Part shown: positions 54,482-64,000 of the stretch, piece after piece
How positions within the stretch are numbered: position 1 is the first letter of the stretch
How the letters are laid out: every line of letters begins with the position of its first letter
Assembly (NCBI GenBank): GCA_021521415.1
Contig: JAIQDT010000226.1
Span: 186,001 to 250,000 of the forward strand
Length of the DNA: 64,000 nt
Direction of reading: 5' to 3'
DNA from: Bidens hawaiensis
Taxonomy: Eukaryota; Streptophyta; Magnoliopsida; Asterales; Asteraceae
Notes under the pieces: generated by a model
What the model was told of the DNA's origin: nothing
The model's input: the letters and a program-made list of their open reading frames with translations, nothing else
Database searches by the model: none
Position numbers and translations under genes: made by a program

Positions 54482-55403
54482 GTAAAGATGATCACATCTT
54501 TGTGATTTTTATCAAAAATGGCAAAGATTTGCTATGTTAATTATGAAATTTGATATCGGGGTTTTAAGGTTTAGAAAACCTTCATTATCTGATAAATACC
54601 CGGTTATAGTATGATATTTTGATATCACTGCAATCGGAATGGATTTCCGAGACCCTTGGTGATCTTTAATCATAGTTTGATTGATTGATTGCCGGGTTAT
54701 GATTGATTGTTGTTTTCGGGTTGTTACGTTGTGTTCAAACCCTTAATAACCTAACTTATTTCATGATTTTGAACTTCAAATCGTCACCATTTGCTTCTCA
54801 TTGTGTTTCAGAGATCTTTACGACTGTCGATTCGGTTATTCAACGATGATTATGGAATAATCGATACTGGAATCATCCTGTTGACTTTCAGTGTTCTTGA
54901 TTAATTTTTACTTTGACCAGGAGAGTCAAAGATTAAGTCAAATTTTGACCATTCGTTAACCTTAGAGAATTGGAACTCCTCCGTGTCCAATTCGTTAAGT
55001 ATTGCACACGAACTAGATTAGCGAATCATTCACTTAACGAATCAGATGATTCGCCAATTTATAATGAAGTAGAAGTTAGTTCGCTATTTTTAATAGTAAA
55101 TTCGCTAGTCCTACTTCGTTACAAATTTACTTGATAGAGAATCAGTTGATTCGATAACGAATCGGACTGTGTTTTTTTAACGAATTACATTTCAAAATTA
55201 ATTATTTAAATAATGTAAACCAAAATTGTATATTAATAAAATATTCCAAGGGTCTAAACGCGTCGATACATCGATTATACATACGGGATAAAAAAATTTT
55301 AATTACATATAGTTTATTGATAGATATATAAGTGCTTAAAGTTCATAAAACTTGTGTGATTTCTAAACTTTCATATTACTGATATTCAATATTATGTATT
55401 CAG
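54482..55403 (+). other. Possible intron in the leader of the D accessory ORF
   Basis: Donor AAG|GTAAAG at 54482 and acceptor TTATGTATTCAG|TATA ending at 55403, five bases before the first ATG at 55408. Splicing would remove a long leader full of upstream ATGs. Sequence-only guess; another ATTCGTTA-rich patch lies inside at 54950-55190. Confidence 0.3.
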
Positions 55404-55407
55404 TATA

Positions 55408-58395
55408 ATGGCTGATCAAATGGATCAAGACCCGCCTGCTGCTCCATAAGAACAGCAACAACATCAAGAACAAGCTGAAGTACATTTACTACCATATGAT
55501 CAGAAACACAACATTCGTGCTTCTGTTGATCCAAACGTTGCTGACGAAGCTCTTTTTTGGACTATGTTAGCATTCTTACGTCATTCGGTGATACACTATG
55601 CTATAACTGCTCGACCCATTGTTTATCTAAGCATTATTAGGCAGTTATAGAATACTGCTGAGTTCATAGACGTAGAGAATCACATTCGAGCCACAATCAA
55701 TCAAACTCCTATCATAGTGGATATTTCAGTGATTAGGCATGTGCTCCGTTTGGGTGACAATGATGATAATCCATGTGAGTTTGACAAGAAATTAATCAAG
55801 GGATTGTTTCGGCATGTACGTTATGGTGGAGACATTGAAGACTCTATGTTTAACAAGAATGGATTGTGCCCACCCTACAAGTATCTTACACGTATTAATT
55901 CATTGTTTGGGTGGTGGTCGAGGTGGATTTGATGAATGCCGAATCATGCTGCAATCGGTTTTCGTGTCACTTGTTCTCAACAAACCGTTTAACTTCTCTG
56001 AAATGCTATTCTATCATCTAAAGGAGCAAGTTTAGCAAACGGTCCAAAGGAAGAAGTTCCTCATGTATCCAAGATTTTTGCAACTGATTATTCACGACTT
56101 GATACCGAACCTGGTTATTGATCAAATATTAGTGGATGATGTTCTTTCCTTAGAACATATGAAGGTCGATACTGTGCGTAGAATGACAATCTATCGTAAG
56201 GAGAGGCCGCAGGACAAACGTATGATTGGTCATATTATTAATCCTGATTATATATGTCCTCCCAAGGATCGCTGGATCCTTGAGGACTCGGATTCCGAGC
56301 GTGAGAAAGGAGAAGGTGAGAACGATGGAGGTGATGATGGTGATGATGGTGGAAATGGTGGTGATGGTGATGCAGTTCTTCGAGAACAACAAGCTGCAGT
56401 CGAAGCCGCGTTAGCTGCTACAATTGCAGCTCAACGAGATCGTTAACAAAAAGGAAAAGAGCCGGCATCTGAAAGCTCAGAAACGAGACGTGTATCAGTT
56501 GGAGCTAGAGTTTCTTTTGGTGTTCAACCATCTCGTCCCGTAACTCCTCAACGCCCGGCAGTTCCGTTTACTACTAGCACTCCGGCGCTTACTTTGACGA
56601 CGACGATGGTTCCTCGCGACAGGCTTGGTATGATTCCTCAAACGGCTTTAGCTGAAATACCAATGCCTTCTACTACTCTCTCTATTGTTCCTCCAACACC
56701 GTCTATGAGGCCCCCTCCACCTAGTGATGTCTCATTTATGATAATTACACGGCCTCAGGGACCAATCCAGCCAGTTCATCCATCTCTGTATAACATGCCA
56801 CCACACCGTCAAACAGACATGCTTTTGAATCTTCTTCACTTGTACGAAAATCAAATGTCTGCTGATCGACTTAACCAAGAACGCTTTATGGAAAACCAAA
56901 GAAAGCTGATGGGGTATGTGTCGTTTTGTCAAAAAGAGACTAAGGAGCTTCGTGCGATTGTTGAGTCTCAGGGTGTGAAGCTCAGTACAAGAAGATCTGA
57001 TCTTGCAGTTAACCTGCAAAGATGATGCTTTAAAGAAGCTCAAGAATGATGTGGAAGATCCTGATGAGTCTGGTGCAGGAGGTGAGCCTAAACAAACACA
57101 GCTCATCCTCAGGTGCAGGTACCAGTGGTGTTGATGACTTGGAGAAACAGATTATTGTTTATCAATATTACACAGCTGCTAAACCTATCAAGATGATAGA
57201 AGCTGATACAGTCATATTTGTGGATGGAACAGGGGTTGTCAGGAGCGTGGTGAACAGGAATGAGATTCAGGTTGGAAAGTTTATGCAATGGTCCCTAACA
57301 CGAGAGCAGATTTCATTACTGCTTGGATTGAATGATGAACAATTGACCGTGTTAGAGGCAGAACTGGATGTTGAAGTTGAGAATGAGGAAGAGATCTTGA
57401 ATTATCCGTCTATTCATATGAATACGATTTTATTTATGAAGATGAAGAGGTCGAGGTTGAAGACGTCACTGCTGAGGAGTATCCTGACTTGTTTTAACAC
57501 ACAAATGTTGATCAAGGTGCTCCAGTATTCAATGAGCTAACGTTTAAAGCCGCTGAGGATGATTTGGAAAAAACGTCTAAGGGTAAAAAGGTGGTTGACA
57601 CGAGATTCAATTCAATTGAGAACCCAACCGATGCTGATATTGCAAAGTGGTTCAGCTATAAGACGGTGAGTAAGATTATTAAGGCATATCGATATGTTGA
57701 TCAGGAACAGAAAGAAGAAGCCGCTACTCGAGTCAAAGCAAACCAAGTGACTTCATTCAAGACCGTGTCAAAGGTTCAAGGTGACATCGTTTCTTGGTTA
57801 TTTGATTCTGATCTTCAAGTATGTATCGTGAAATGGGAAATGAGAAGATAATGGACGTTCTTACTTTACCGCATTGGGATGTTCGTACCCTCGCGTGTCG
57901 TCCATTTATCAATCGAGGAGGTGACCGGATAGCGGATTGGTTTCATCAACAATTGCTATTCGAGGTCAATTTTGGATTCAAGTTTCTCAAGCCTCAAGTT
58001 CCCACCCGAAAACGTATTGATGAGATTGATCTAAGAACGGGTTGGAGAAAGTTGGTTCTCAAGGTCAAGCCGCCAAAAACCTTGAAGCGTGTGCCGATAA
58101 ATATTATGAATCAACACATGCACCTGTCTTTTAACCGCTGGTATTACGATTACCGAACCGGCGAGGCCGTCATTGTCTTGGGCAAAGGGTTGAAGACTGA
58201 GCTGATAAAGATCATTGACCCAATGTGGTTGGTTAAATTTAACCGAAACCGATAATGACGTGCTGCACAAGAACAAGATTCTGATTGAGGGCAATGAAGA
58301 CTATGATCTGGCTATGCAATTCCAACTCGTTGTGCGTGTATGTTATGAGAACGGGATTCATAGCTGCAGAGATTGGCAGTCCAAGCGTTTCGAGT
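55408..58395 (+). pseudogene. Accessory ORF of D (about 950 aa when intact, unknown)
   Basis: Start MADQMDQDPPAAP at 55408, then a stop. N-terminal domain (55480-56200) reads DEALFWTMLAFLRHSVIHY, ISVIRHVLRLGDNDDN, KKLIKGLFRHVRYGGD, GLCPPYKYL and, one frame over, GGFDECRIMLQSVFVSLVLN. An acidic Gly/Asp stretch (56300-56370), an Ala-rich part, a Pro/Thr-rich part (56530-56770) and a helical part follow. The C-terminal domain (57560-58395) shares INRGGD, FKFLKPQ, LKRVPI, RWYYDYRTGEAV and IIDPMWLV with the C accessory ORF. At least three stops and four frameshifts. No membrane segment. Confidence 0.7.
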
Positions 58396-58420
58396 GAAAG
58401 TCAAAGACAAAGAGCTCAAG

Positions 58421-58433
58421 ACGAGGGGGTGTC
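58421..58433 (+). other. Polypurine tract of D
   Basis: ACGAGGGGGTGTC, directly before the 3' LTR. Confidence 0.88.
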
Positions 58434-58957
58434 TGTTAGTACACGGTTTTGCGTCTCGAGTCTTTATATTTAACGTTAATGTATTTGTCGTTTATTTATG
58501 TAATAAATTATTAAGATATTAAGTTAGTTTGCTAAAGTATAGTCTAGTTCGCTAAGGATGTTTAGCGAACTAGATCTAAGGAATTAACCCTCCTGATTTG
58601 TTAAGGATGTTTAACGAATCAGGGGGTGATTCGCTAAGTTTAATTTCATTTAATGTATGTAACGAAGTGGACTCTAGTTCGTTAGGGGATGTTAACGAAC
58701 TAGGTCCATCTTTTATATATAGTGAACACTGTTCACAGTTTAATTTATGTTTTGAGTTTAATTATCGAACCTCTGTCCAATTCTCTCTCAAGCTTCAGAT
58801 TCATACTAATATTATTATCATCATTCACATACATACAACTAATATACACATACATATAACATATAATCAAGAGCGATTACGAACTAGATCCTAAGGTTAA
58901 TCATAGTTACAGATCTGTGATCTGTGTATTAGTTAAAGGATTTGCCGAGTTCAACCA
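58434..58957 (+). repeat. 3' LTR of D
   Basis: 524 bp. The three hairpins and TATA box are kept, with one arm base changed in hairpin 2 (GATTTGTTAA). Confidence 0.94.
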
Positions 58958-58962
58958 CTAAG

Positions 58963-59632
58963 GATATCATGCTAGTTAAAGAAATCATATGTTAACGGAA
59001 TGTGTAATTACAACCTACATAAATCAACCAAGGGGAGGTTGTGTGAGTTAAATACAACCACCCGAAGTTGTTAGAATTGGTATTTGAGAAATCGAAGTCA
59101 ATCCTAATATTTCTACTTTACGAAACTACTTGCCAACTTAAATTGACATTCTTGAGGTAGCATGAATTTAGGAAAGGATGGACTTTAAAATGCGCATGTT
59201 ACCTCCTTTGTGCCAAAGATGCTCACTTAAGGCTTAAGGAGCCATCTATCATATATTTCTACGGCAAGTTTACCACATGTTTGAATATTAATTATCAACG
59301 CTAAAATGGAGTGGATTCTTGATCTTAGATGGTAACCTTCACGTAATTGAACTACTCGTTTACAATCTCTCGTCTTGGTCACCTATATATTATATTTAAG
59401 TATTTATATTTTATAAAAAGTTCAAAAATTAACCCCAAAATGATTAAAACCTCCGATTAAAGTAAAACAACGATTTATCATTAGAAACATTTATGTCCAC
59501 GGTTCGATACTTAGTTCTTACAATACTATTCTACATATACGATAGGTACACTTGCCTATTTTGTGTGCGTTTATTCTTCGTAGAAATCACGTTTATAAAT
59601 TAAAAACACGATCTTGTGCAAAAAACAAATCA
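58963..59632 (+). repeat. 3' LTR of E, right part
   Basis: Continues the E LTR after D. It holds a TACTTAGTTCTTACAATACT block, then ATACGATAGGTACACTTGCC, similar to U5 ends of other Athila-like LTRs. The end is placed at an AATCA near 59632, but 59620 is also possible. Confidence 0.55.
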
Positions 59633-60417
59633 TCCATCTATCATATTTTACAAGCTATGCGCGCACGCACATCAAATCCAAATCAGGTTACATGGTTATT
59701 TTCGTTTACAATTGATTAGGGGTTAATGTTTGTTGGTTGAACACGAACTAAGAGCACCAAATAATTACCGAGTTGGAGGATGGAAAAGCAGAGAACGTCG
59801 AGCTAGGGTTTCAGCTTTGGGTAGATCCCAATTCTTGATCTTACAGCAAAGAATGGAGAAATTAATTTAGGGTTTAGGGTCGGCTGGTGACAGGGATGAT
59901 GAGGACGAGTTTGATTGCATTAATGATAGTATATTTATAGTGTTATAAGAGTCAAAGTGATCGATTGGGTTCGTTATAAATTACGCAATTTATGGCCTGT
60001 TTTCATGTCGTTTGACTCGGGATTTAGATGTAAATAGAATACGAGGTTCATTAGCATGTTATACATGTCATTACAGGTTGTCTATACGCGTTAATGGAGG
60101 TTGAGAATAAGGAAAGGGGAGGGGCTGTTGATGACGGGTTTGGGTGGAGGAAGGAAAGAATATTTTGTGGTTTATTGCAATATGGTCCTCAATCTTTAGT
60201 TGTGGATCCAAAAGTGTTATTAAGTTAGTTAGGGGGTATTATTGTATATAGTTCATAGTTATTATCAATAAATAAATAAACGAAATATATATACTTAAAC
60301 GAATGCGGGAATTTATTTAGTACCGAACAATTGAATAATAAATGAGGCAAAAGAAAAAATAAACGGGTCAGGTTTCGAATTTGAAAAGTAACGAATGTTA
60401 CAATATAAAAAGCAAGG
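59633..60417. other. Unassigned stretch
   Basis: No LTR, primer site or pol motif recognised. It contains AGCTAGGGTTTCAGC and TTTAGGGTTTAGGGTC, which look like plant 5' gene-region sequence, near 59810-59880. No supported ORF. Confidence 0.4.
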
Positions 60418-61288
60418 ATGGAAGAATTGAGAAGACAATATCCAAGAATTATGGCTTTGTTGAAGCATGGTATGGAGTATGAAATGATCAAGGATCTGAG
60501 TAACAAAGATCTTGAATATCTTATTGATAAAAAGGTACAAAACTGAAAAAAAGAGAGATGAGGATGTCAAATTACTCACTACACATATAGAATTTTTTTT
60601 TTAAGTTCATTTAACTATGATCCGGAAACAGTGAGGAAAATGACTCTAAAAGAAAGAACAAGGTTGGTCTTAGCCTTAAAAGAAAAGAAAAGTTAAGAAA
60701 CTGCATAAACGGAAAAAAAGAAGAAAGAGGAGGAAAATAAAATGTTAGAGAAAAAAAGAAAAATACATGAATAAGTATGGAGAAAAGTTTGCATTCTTGA
60801 TTGAGCATGGATACTAGTATGAGTATGTTGACTCCATGAACAGAAAAGAAATTGAAGCAAAGTATCAATCAGTGAAAGAAAGATTGAAAATGATACTAAG
60901 AGAGCTACTGAAGATATTAAACAAAGACAAGAAAATGAAAAGAGAGAAAATGAAAAGGCTAGACCCACAAGAAACCAAGAAGTATGGCTTAGAAGTGTGA
61001 TGAATGACAGAGGTGTGTCTGACCAGGAATTCAACAAGATTTCTAACACTCAAAAGATTAAACTATATGATGTGGAATTCTTGAAATCTAGAAGCATTAC
61101 AATGAAGAAAAAGAAAGAGTTTGAAGAAAGGGACGAAACTCGGCAAGAACATAACTAAAAAGAAAAGTCCTGAAAAGGAAAGTATTGACTTCTCTACTTA
61201 GAAAAAAAGTATGAAAAGATTTTTGACTGCTAGGGGTATCTATGAAGAAGATTTCAACAAGCTAACAAAACTGAAAATGAAGAATCTT
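60418..61288 (+). pseudogene. A'-type accessory ORF fragment, plus strand
   Basis: Broken remnant related to the A' accessory ORF at 27362-28048. Unit one reads RIMALLKHGMEYEMIKDLSN, against ILGLINHGYKFETLAPMSN in A'. Unit two (about 60770-60880) reads YGEKFAFLIEHGY, a stop, then YEYVDSMNRKEIEAKY. Two weaker units follow (WLRSVMNDRGVSDQEFNKIS and KRFLTARGIYEEDFNKLT). Many stops and frame changes. No LTR or pol belonging to it is seen next to it. Confidence 0.55.
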
Positions 61289-64000
61289 TATGTAACGATT
61301 TTGGCAAAACCAATTTTACCCGAACCGGTATATACTATTTAGGTGTTATTTGGTAATGAATATATGAATTATAATGCGTTTATACGAGTACGTATGATTC
61401 ACAGTACGGACTATACTCGATTATGCAGTTAATCGTATTGAAAATACGATTAACCGATTAACGGTTATTATAGCCCGAACGAATCGAGGATTACATTATA
61501 GACGAGATACATGATATTTAGTGATGTTTACGAAGTATTAAAGCTTCGGGATAAGTGAATTAAAGCACAGAAAAAGAATTTTTGATTTAATGGTACGTCG
61601 GTACGTTAAACGAAACCTTTAATACCAAACCGAGCAAGAGACGATCGATTAAGCCGAAAAAGATCCGCAACTATTAATAATATGATATTTTAAGTTAATA
61701 AATGTCATGGTTTAAGTTTTTTTTAAGTTTTAAATCGGTTTTATATAAATTTCATTTTTAAGTCGAAAAAGACCGTTTTAGCCTCGTTTTAAGCTGAATT
61801 AAACATTTAACCGAAAAACAAACTAAACCAGATAATCCAAAACGTTATCCGGATTTCTGAAATCCAAATGAGTGGCTAAAAATGGAAAGGTGGGTCCCAC
61901 CCCACCTCCCCCCTTGGTCCGATCGGCATAGGGGATAAACCCCTAGCCTTTTGTTATTTTTTTTTAGAACAACATTTGCATCATCCTTCTTCCTCTTCAT
62001 TTTATGATCTAAAAATTCAGAATTTTAGCAAGAAAAGCATGGTAAAAATCGAGTTATTTACGTTTTCATCTTCTTTTCTTGAGTTTATTTGCAAGAAAAT
62101 GAGGTTTCAAGTGAAAAAGGGTGAAAACCCGAGATGAAAACCGATTCTTGCATGATCAAGTGATGTATACGGGTTATACAAGGGATCTTGGTCCAAGAAA
62201 GGAGTTAAACGAACCAAAAACGAATTTTTACGGTTTAAACTTTAGTTTTGAAACAATAACCGAAACTATAGTGTAAGAGGCTTGATGGTGAGTGTAACTT
62301 GCTTGGTATTGTGGTATGTTGGTTGTAGGTTCTGTATTTAGTGGTAAATAAGGAGGAAAGACGAGTTTGTAGCTTGTAGTGGCGGAAAACAAAAGGTATA
62401 TTCGGTTTATGTTCGGTTATGAGTGTTTTGGACAGATTGTGGTACATTTCGATTTAGGCTACGAAATTTCACAGAGATGATCTACACATGAAAATATGAG
62501 ATCTGTGAAAATTTGGTAATTTTTGGACAAATGATGAATATTTGGTGAATTTAATGCTCGGTTTTGGCTAAACATGGTGAAAAATACTTAAATATCATGA
62601 TAAATTCTGGAAAATTCCAGATAAGCTTTTTATAACATGTAAAAGTCACACACAAAACTTTAGGTTAGTTGGAGAAGTCTAAGTAGGCTTTTCGGTTAAA
62701 CGAGTTCTAGGGTTTTCTAGCTCGGTTTTAGTGAAAATGGCATGTAAAAAGAGATTTTGGTTCTGGAAATATTACAGGGGACTATGTGGATGGCAGGGGT
62801 CATCCAGGAAAAATTTGGGATTTTTCTTAGGTCGTTTGGTATTTACGACATATTTAGTGTTTAAATGGTGTTTAAAAATAGATAAATAAATTTTAAATAT
62901 AAAAATTAATTCTTGAAATATTTTTATAAAATTCCCCACTGTCAAAAAGTGATTTGTGCAAAATTTCAAGATCCGAGATTAAACGGATAATTATTTGTGC
63001 AAAACAAACTTTTAAAGTCTAAAACGCGTAAACCGGTAAAGTTCGCCTAAACGAGCTGACTGGTGTATAAAAACCCTAAAAATGAACTATTTTCATATAA
63101 CTGAGTTAAACAGGTAAAAATAAATCATCCGAAAATAATTCGGATGATTTGGGTAATTTTATCCGATTTAACAGTTTCCGGTACACTAAAGACGGAAACG
63201 GGTCCCGCGGCCAATCGGGGCGTCTAAACCGAGCTCTAATTTCACAACTTTAATTAAATTATAAGTCAACAATTATTTTCGGGTCGTGTGTGACCAAACT
63301 CATTTTTGAAACGTAAAAACGGATAACCGTGCTAGGCACGCAAAACGGGGAAAACGAACTAATAGTAATTTTAACTATTGAACTCTAAATGATATCACAA
63401 TCTGAGTCCGGAGAAGTGTTTCTAGGTTAACATTGCCCCCGGAACGGGTACAGTACTGGGTTAACAGTGTCCCCAGATGTACCGGTTAACACGGTTAAAG
63501 TTATATTAATAGTGATTGTATAGTAATGAACTTAGGGATCGTATTACAGATCCGGATTAGTAGCTGCGTACTGTGTTACCTACTTGCTTGCGAAAGGTGA
63601 GTTTCACGAGCCCCTTTTTCTGAATTGTTTTTAAATATTTTCTCGGGGCGGGAAGCATGTTATTATCAAAATGTTTAAGTACATACTGAACGCATGAATT
63701 TGCGTGTATTTATATATATTTTATTGTACGGGAATCGTACGGAAATGTACTAAGATGGTAATTGTCTGAGTTGCTAACATTGTAAGGCCCCGTAACACGA
63801 GTGATTAGCTAAAGCCGGTAGAGTGTGAATAGTACTATTGGTCTGACAAACCCAACTGGTCCGGCATGGATTTGCTGATGTTTCCCAGCCAGTTGCACAT
63901 GTCTATTTTGTTGTTATTTATTTTGCTATGTAATGTTAGGCATAGCGGTTTGGGGCAGGTTCGTGGGCGGAGTATGCCACGGGGTTTGTATGTGGATAGT
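61289..64000 (+). repeat. Probable LTR of another Ty3 element, runs off the window
   Basis: Begins TGTAACGATTTTGGC, a start typical of chromovirus or Tekay-like LTRs, and stays non-coding for 2.7 kb. Phrases such as CCCCAGATGTACCGGTTAAC and TGTAAGGCCCCGTAACACG near 63470 and 63780 resemble such LTRs. No second copy or primer site is in the window, so orientation and boundary are guesses. Confidence 0.35.

Larger units (their letters stand above)
44188..58957 (+). mobile_element. Very long Copia element D
   Basis: 14,770 bp. LTRs of 524 bp at 44188-44711 and 58434-58957 differ at about 15 sites (roughly 3 percent). The target duplication is CTTAG (44183-44187) against CTAAG (58958-58962), one mismatch. 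Order: leader, gag, protease, integrase, RT, RNase H, then about 6 kb of post-pol sequence with non-coding modules, a promoter-like stretch and an accessory ORF, then purine tract and LTR. All coding parts carry stops or frameshifts. Confidence 0.94.
37060..59632 (+). mobile_element. Athila-like Ty3 element E (5' truncated, LTR split by D)
   Basis: Plus-strand element in the order gag, protease, RT, RNase H, integrase, an extra ORF, purine tract and 3' LTR. The 5' LTR, primer site and gag N-terminus are missing at the junction with A'. The 3' LTR starts at 43408 and resumes at 58963 after insertion D. FMDD in place of YMDD, DLGA in the protease and the AAGTGTGGGGA purine tract fit Athila. Confidence 0.88.

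Noticed and set aside
60225..61053. Several minus-strand hydrophobic ORFs resembling membrane proteins
   Set aside because: They are antisense to the A/G-rich accessory ORF fragment; Phe/Leu/Ser-rich readings are expected from that composition.

Overview
This window is a nested stack of LTR retrotransposons from a plant nuclear genome. I see no convincing host gene, rRNA, tRNA or CRISPR array. Plant hallmarks are Copia-type pol proteins with tRNA-iMet primer sites, Athila-like Ty3 elements with the TGGCGCCGTTGCCGGGGA primer site, a Tourist-like MITE, and coding remnants full of stop codons. The Copia sequences resemble Sirevirus-type elements of eudicots; an Asteraceae host is my guess from remembered protein flavour and was not tested.

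Layout. (1) 1-18714: Copia element A, minus strand, 3' end off the left edge. It is split by F (6850-14449, minus), an Athila-like element with LTRs, primer site, gag and protease but no RT or integrase; F is flanked by a perfect CATAC duplication. (2) 18715-24495: pieces of Copia family B around one LTR (19222-19811), its RT catalytic core deleted. (3) 24496-37060: 3' part of A', a relative of A. Its LTR carries a 406-bp MITE (TAA duplication). Its post-pol ORF is split by C (28647-35767, minus, TCTAA duplication), a Copia element with 99.5 percent identical LTRs but no integrase, RT or RNase H. (4) 37060-59632: Athila-like element E (plus), 5' truncated, its 3' LTR split by D (44188-58957, plus), a 14.8-kb Copia element with 524-bp LTRs. 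(5) 59633-64000: an unassigned stretch, a fragment of an A'-type post-pol ORF on the plus strand, and a probable LTR running off the right edge.

The Copia elements share an unusual plan. Between the RNase H end and the 3' LTR lie several kilobases holding (a) a conserved non-coding region with paired RNA-hairpin modules, whose stems vary in sequence but keep pairing and CUUG, CUCG or UUCG tetraloops, (b) a promoter-like stretch carrying the family's own short repeated motif, and (c) an accessory ORF (aORF). C and D share a C-terminal aORF domain; A' and the fragment at 60418 share a different aORF with repeated HG(Y/I) units.

A second theme is promoter design. In C, D, B, E and F the LTR carries several family-specific palindromes, mostly containing CG, directly upstream of a TATA-like box. 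All coding regions are degenerate to some extent, so most are given as pseudogenes. Relative order of events: F entered A, C entered A', D entered E, the MITE entered the A' LTR; C is the youngest datable insertion.
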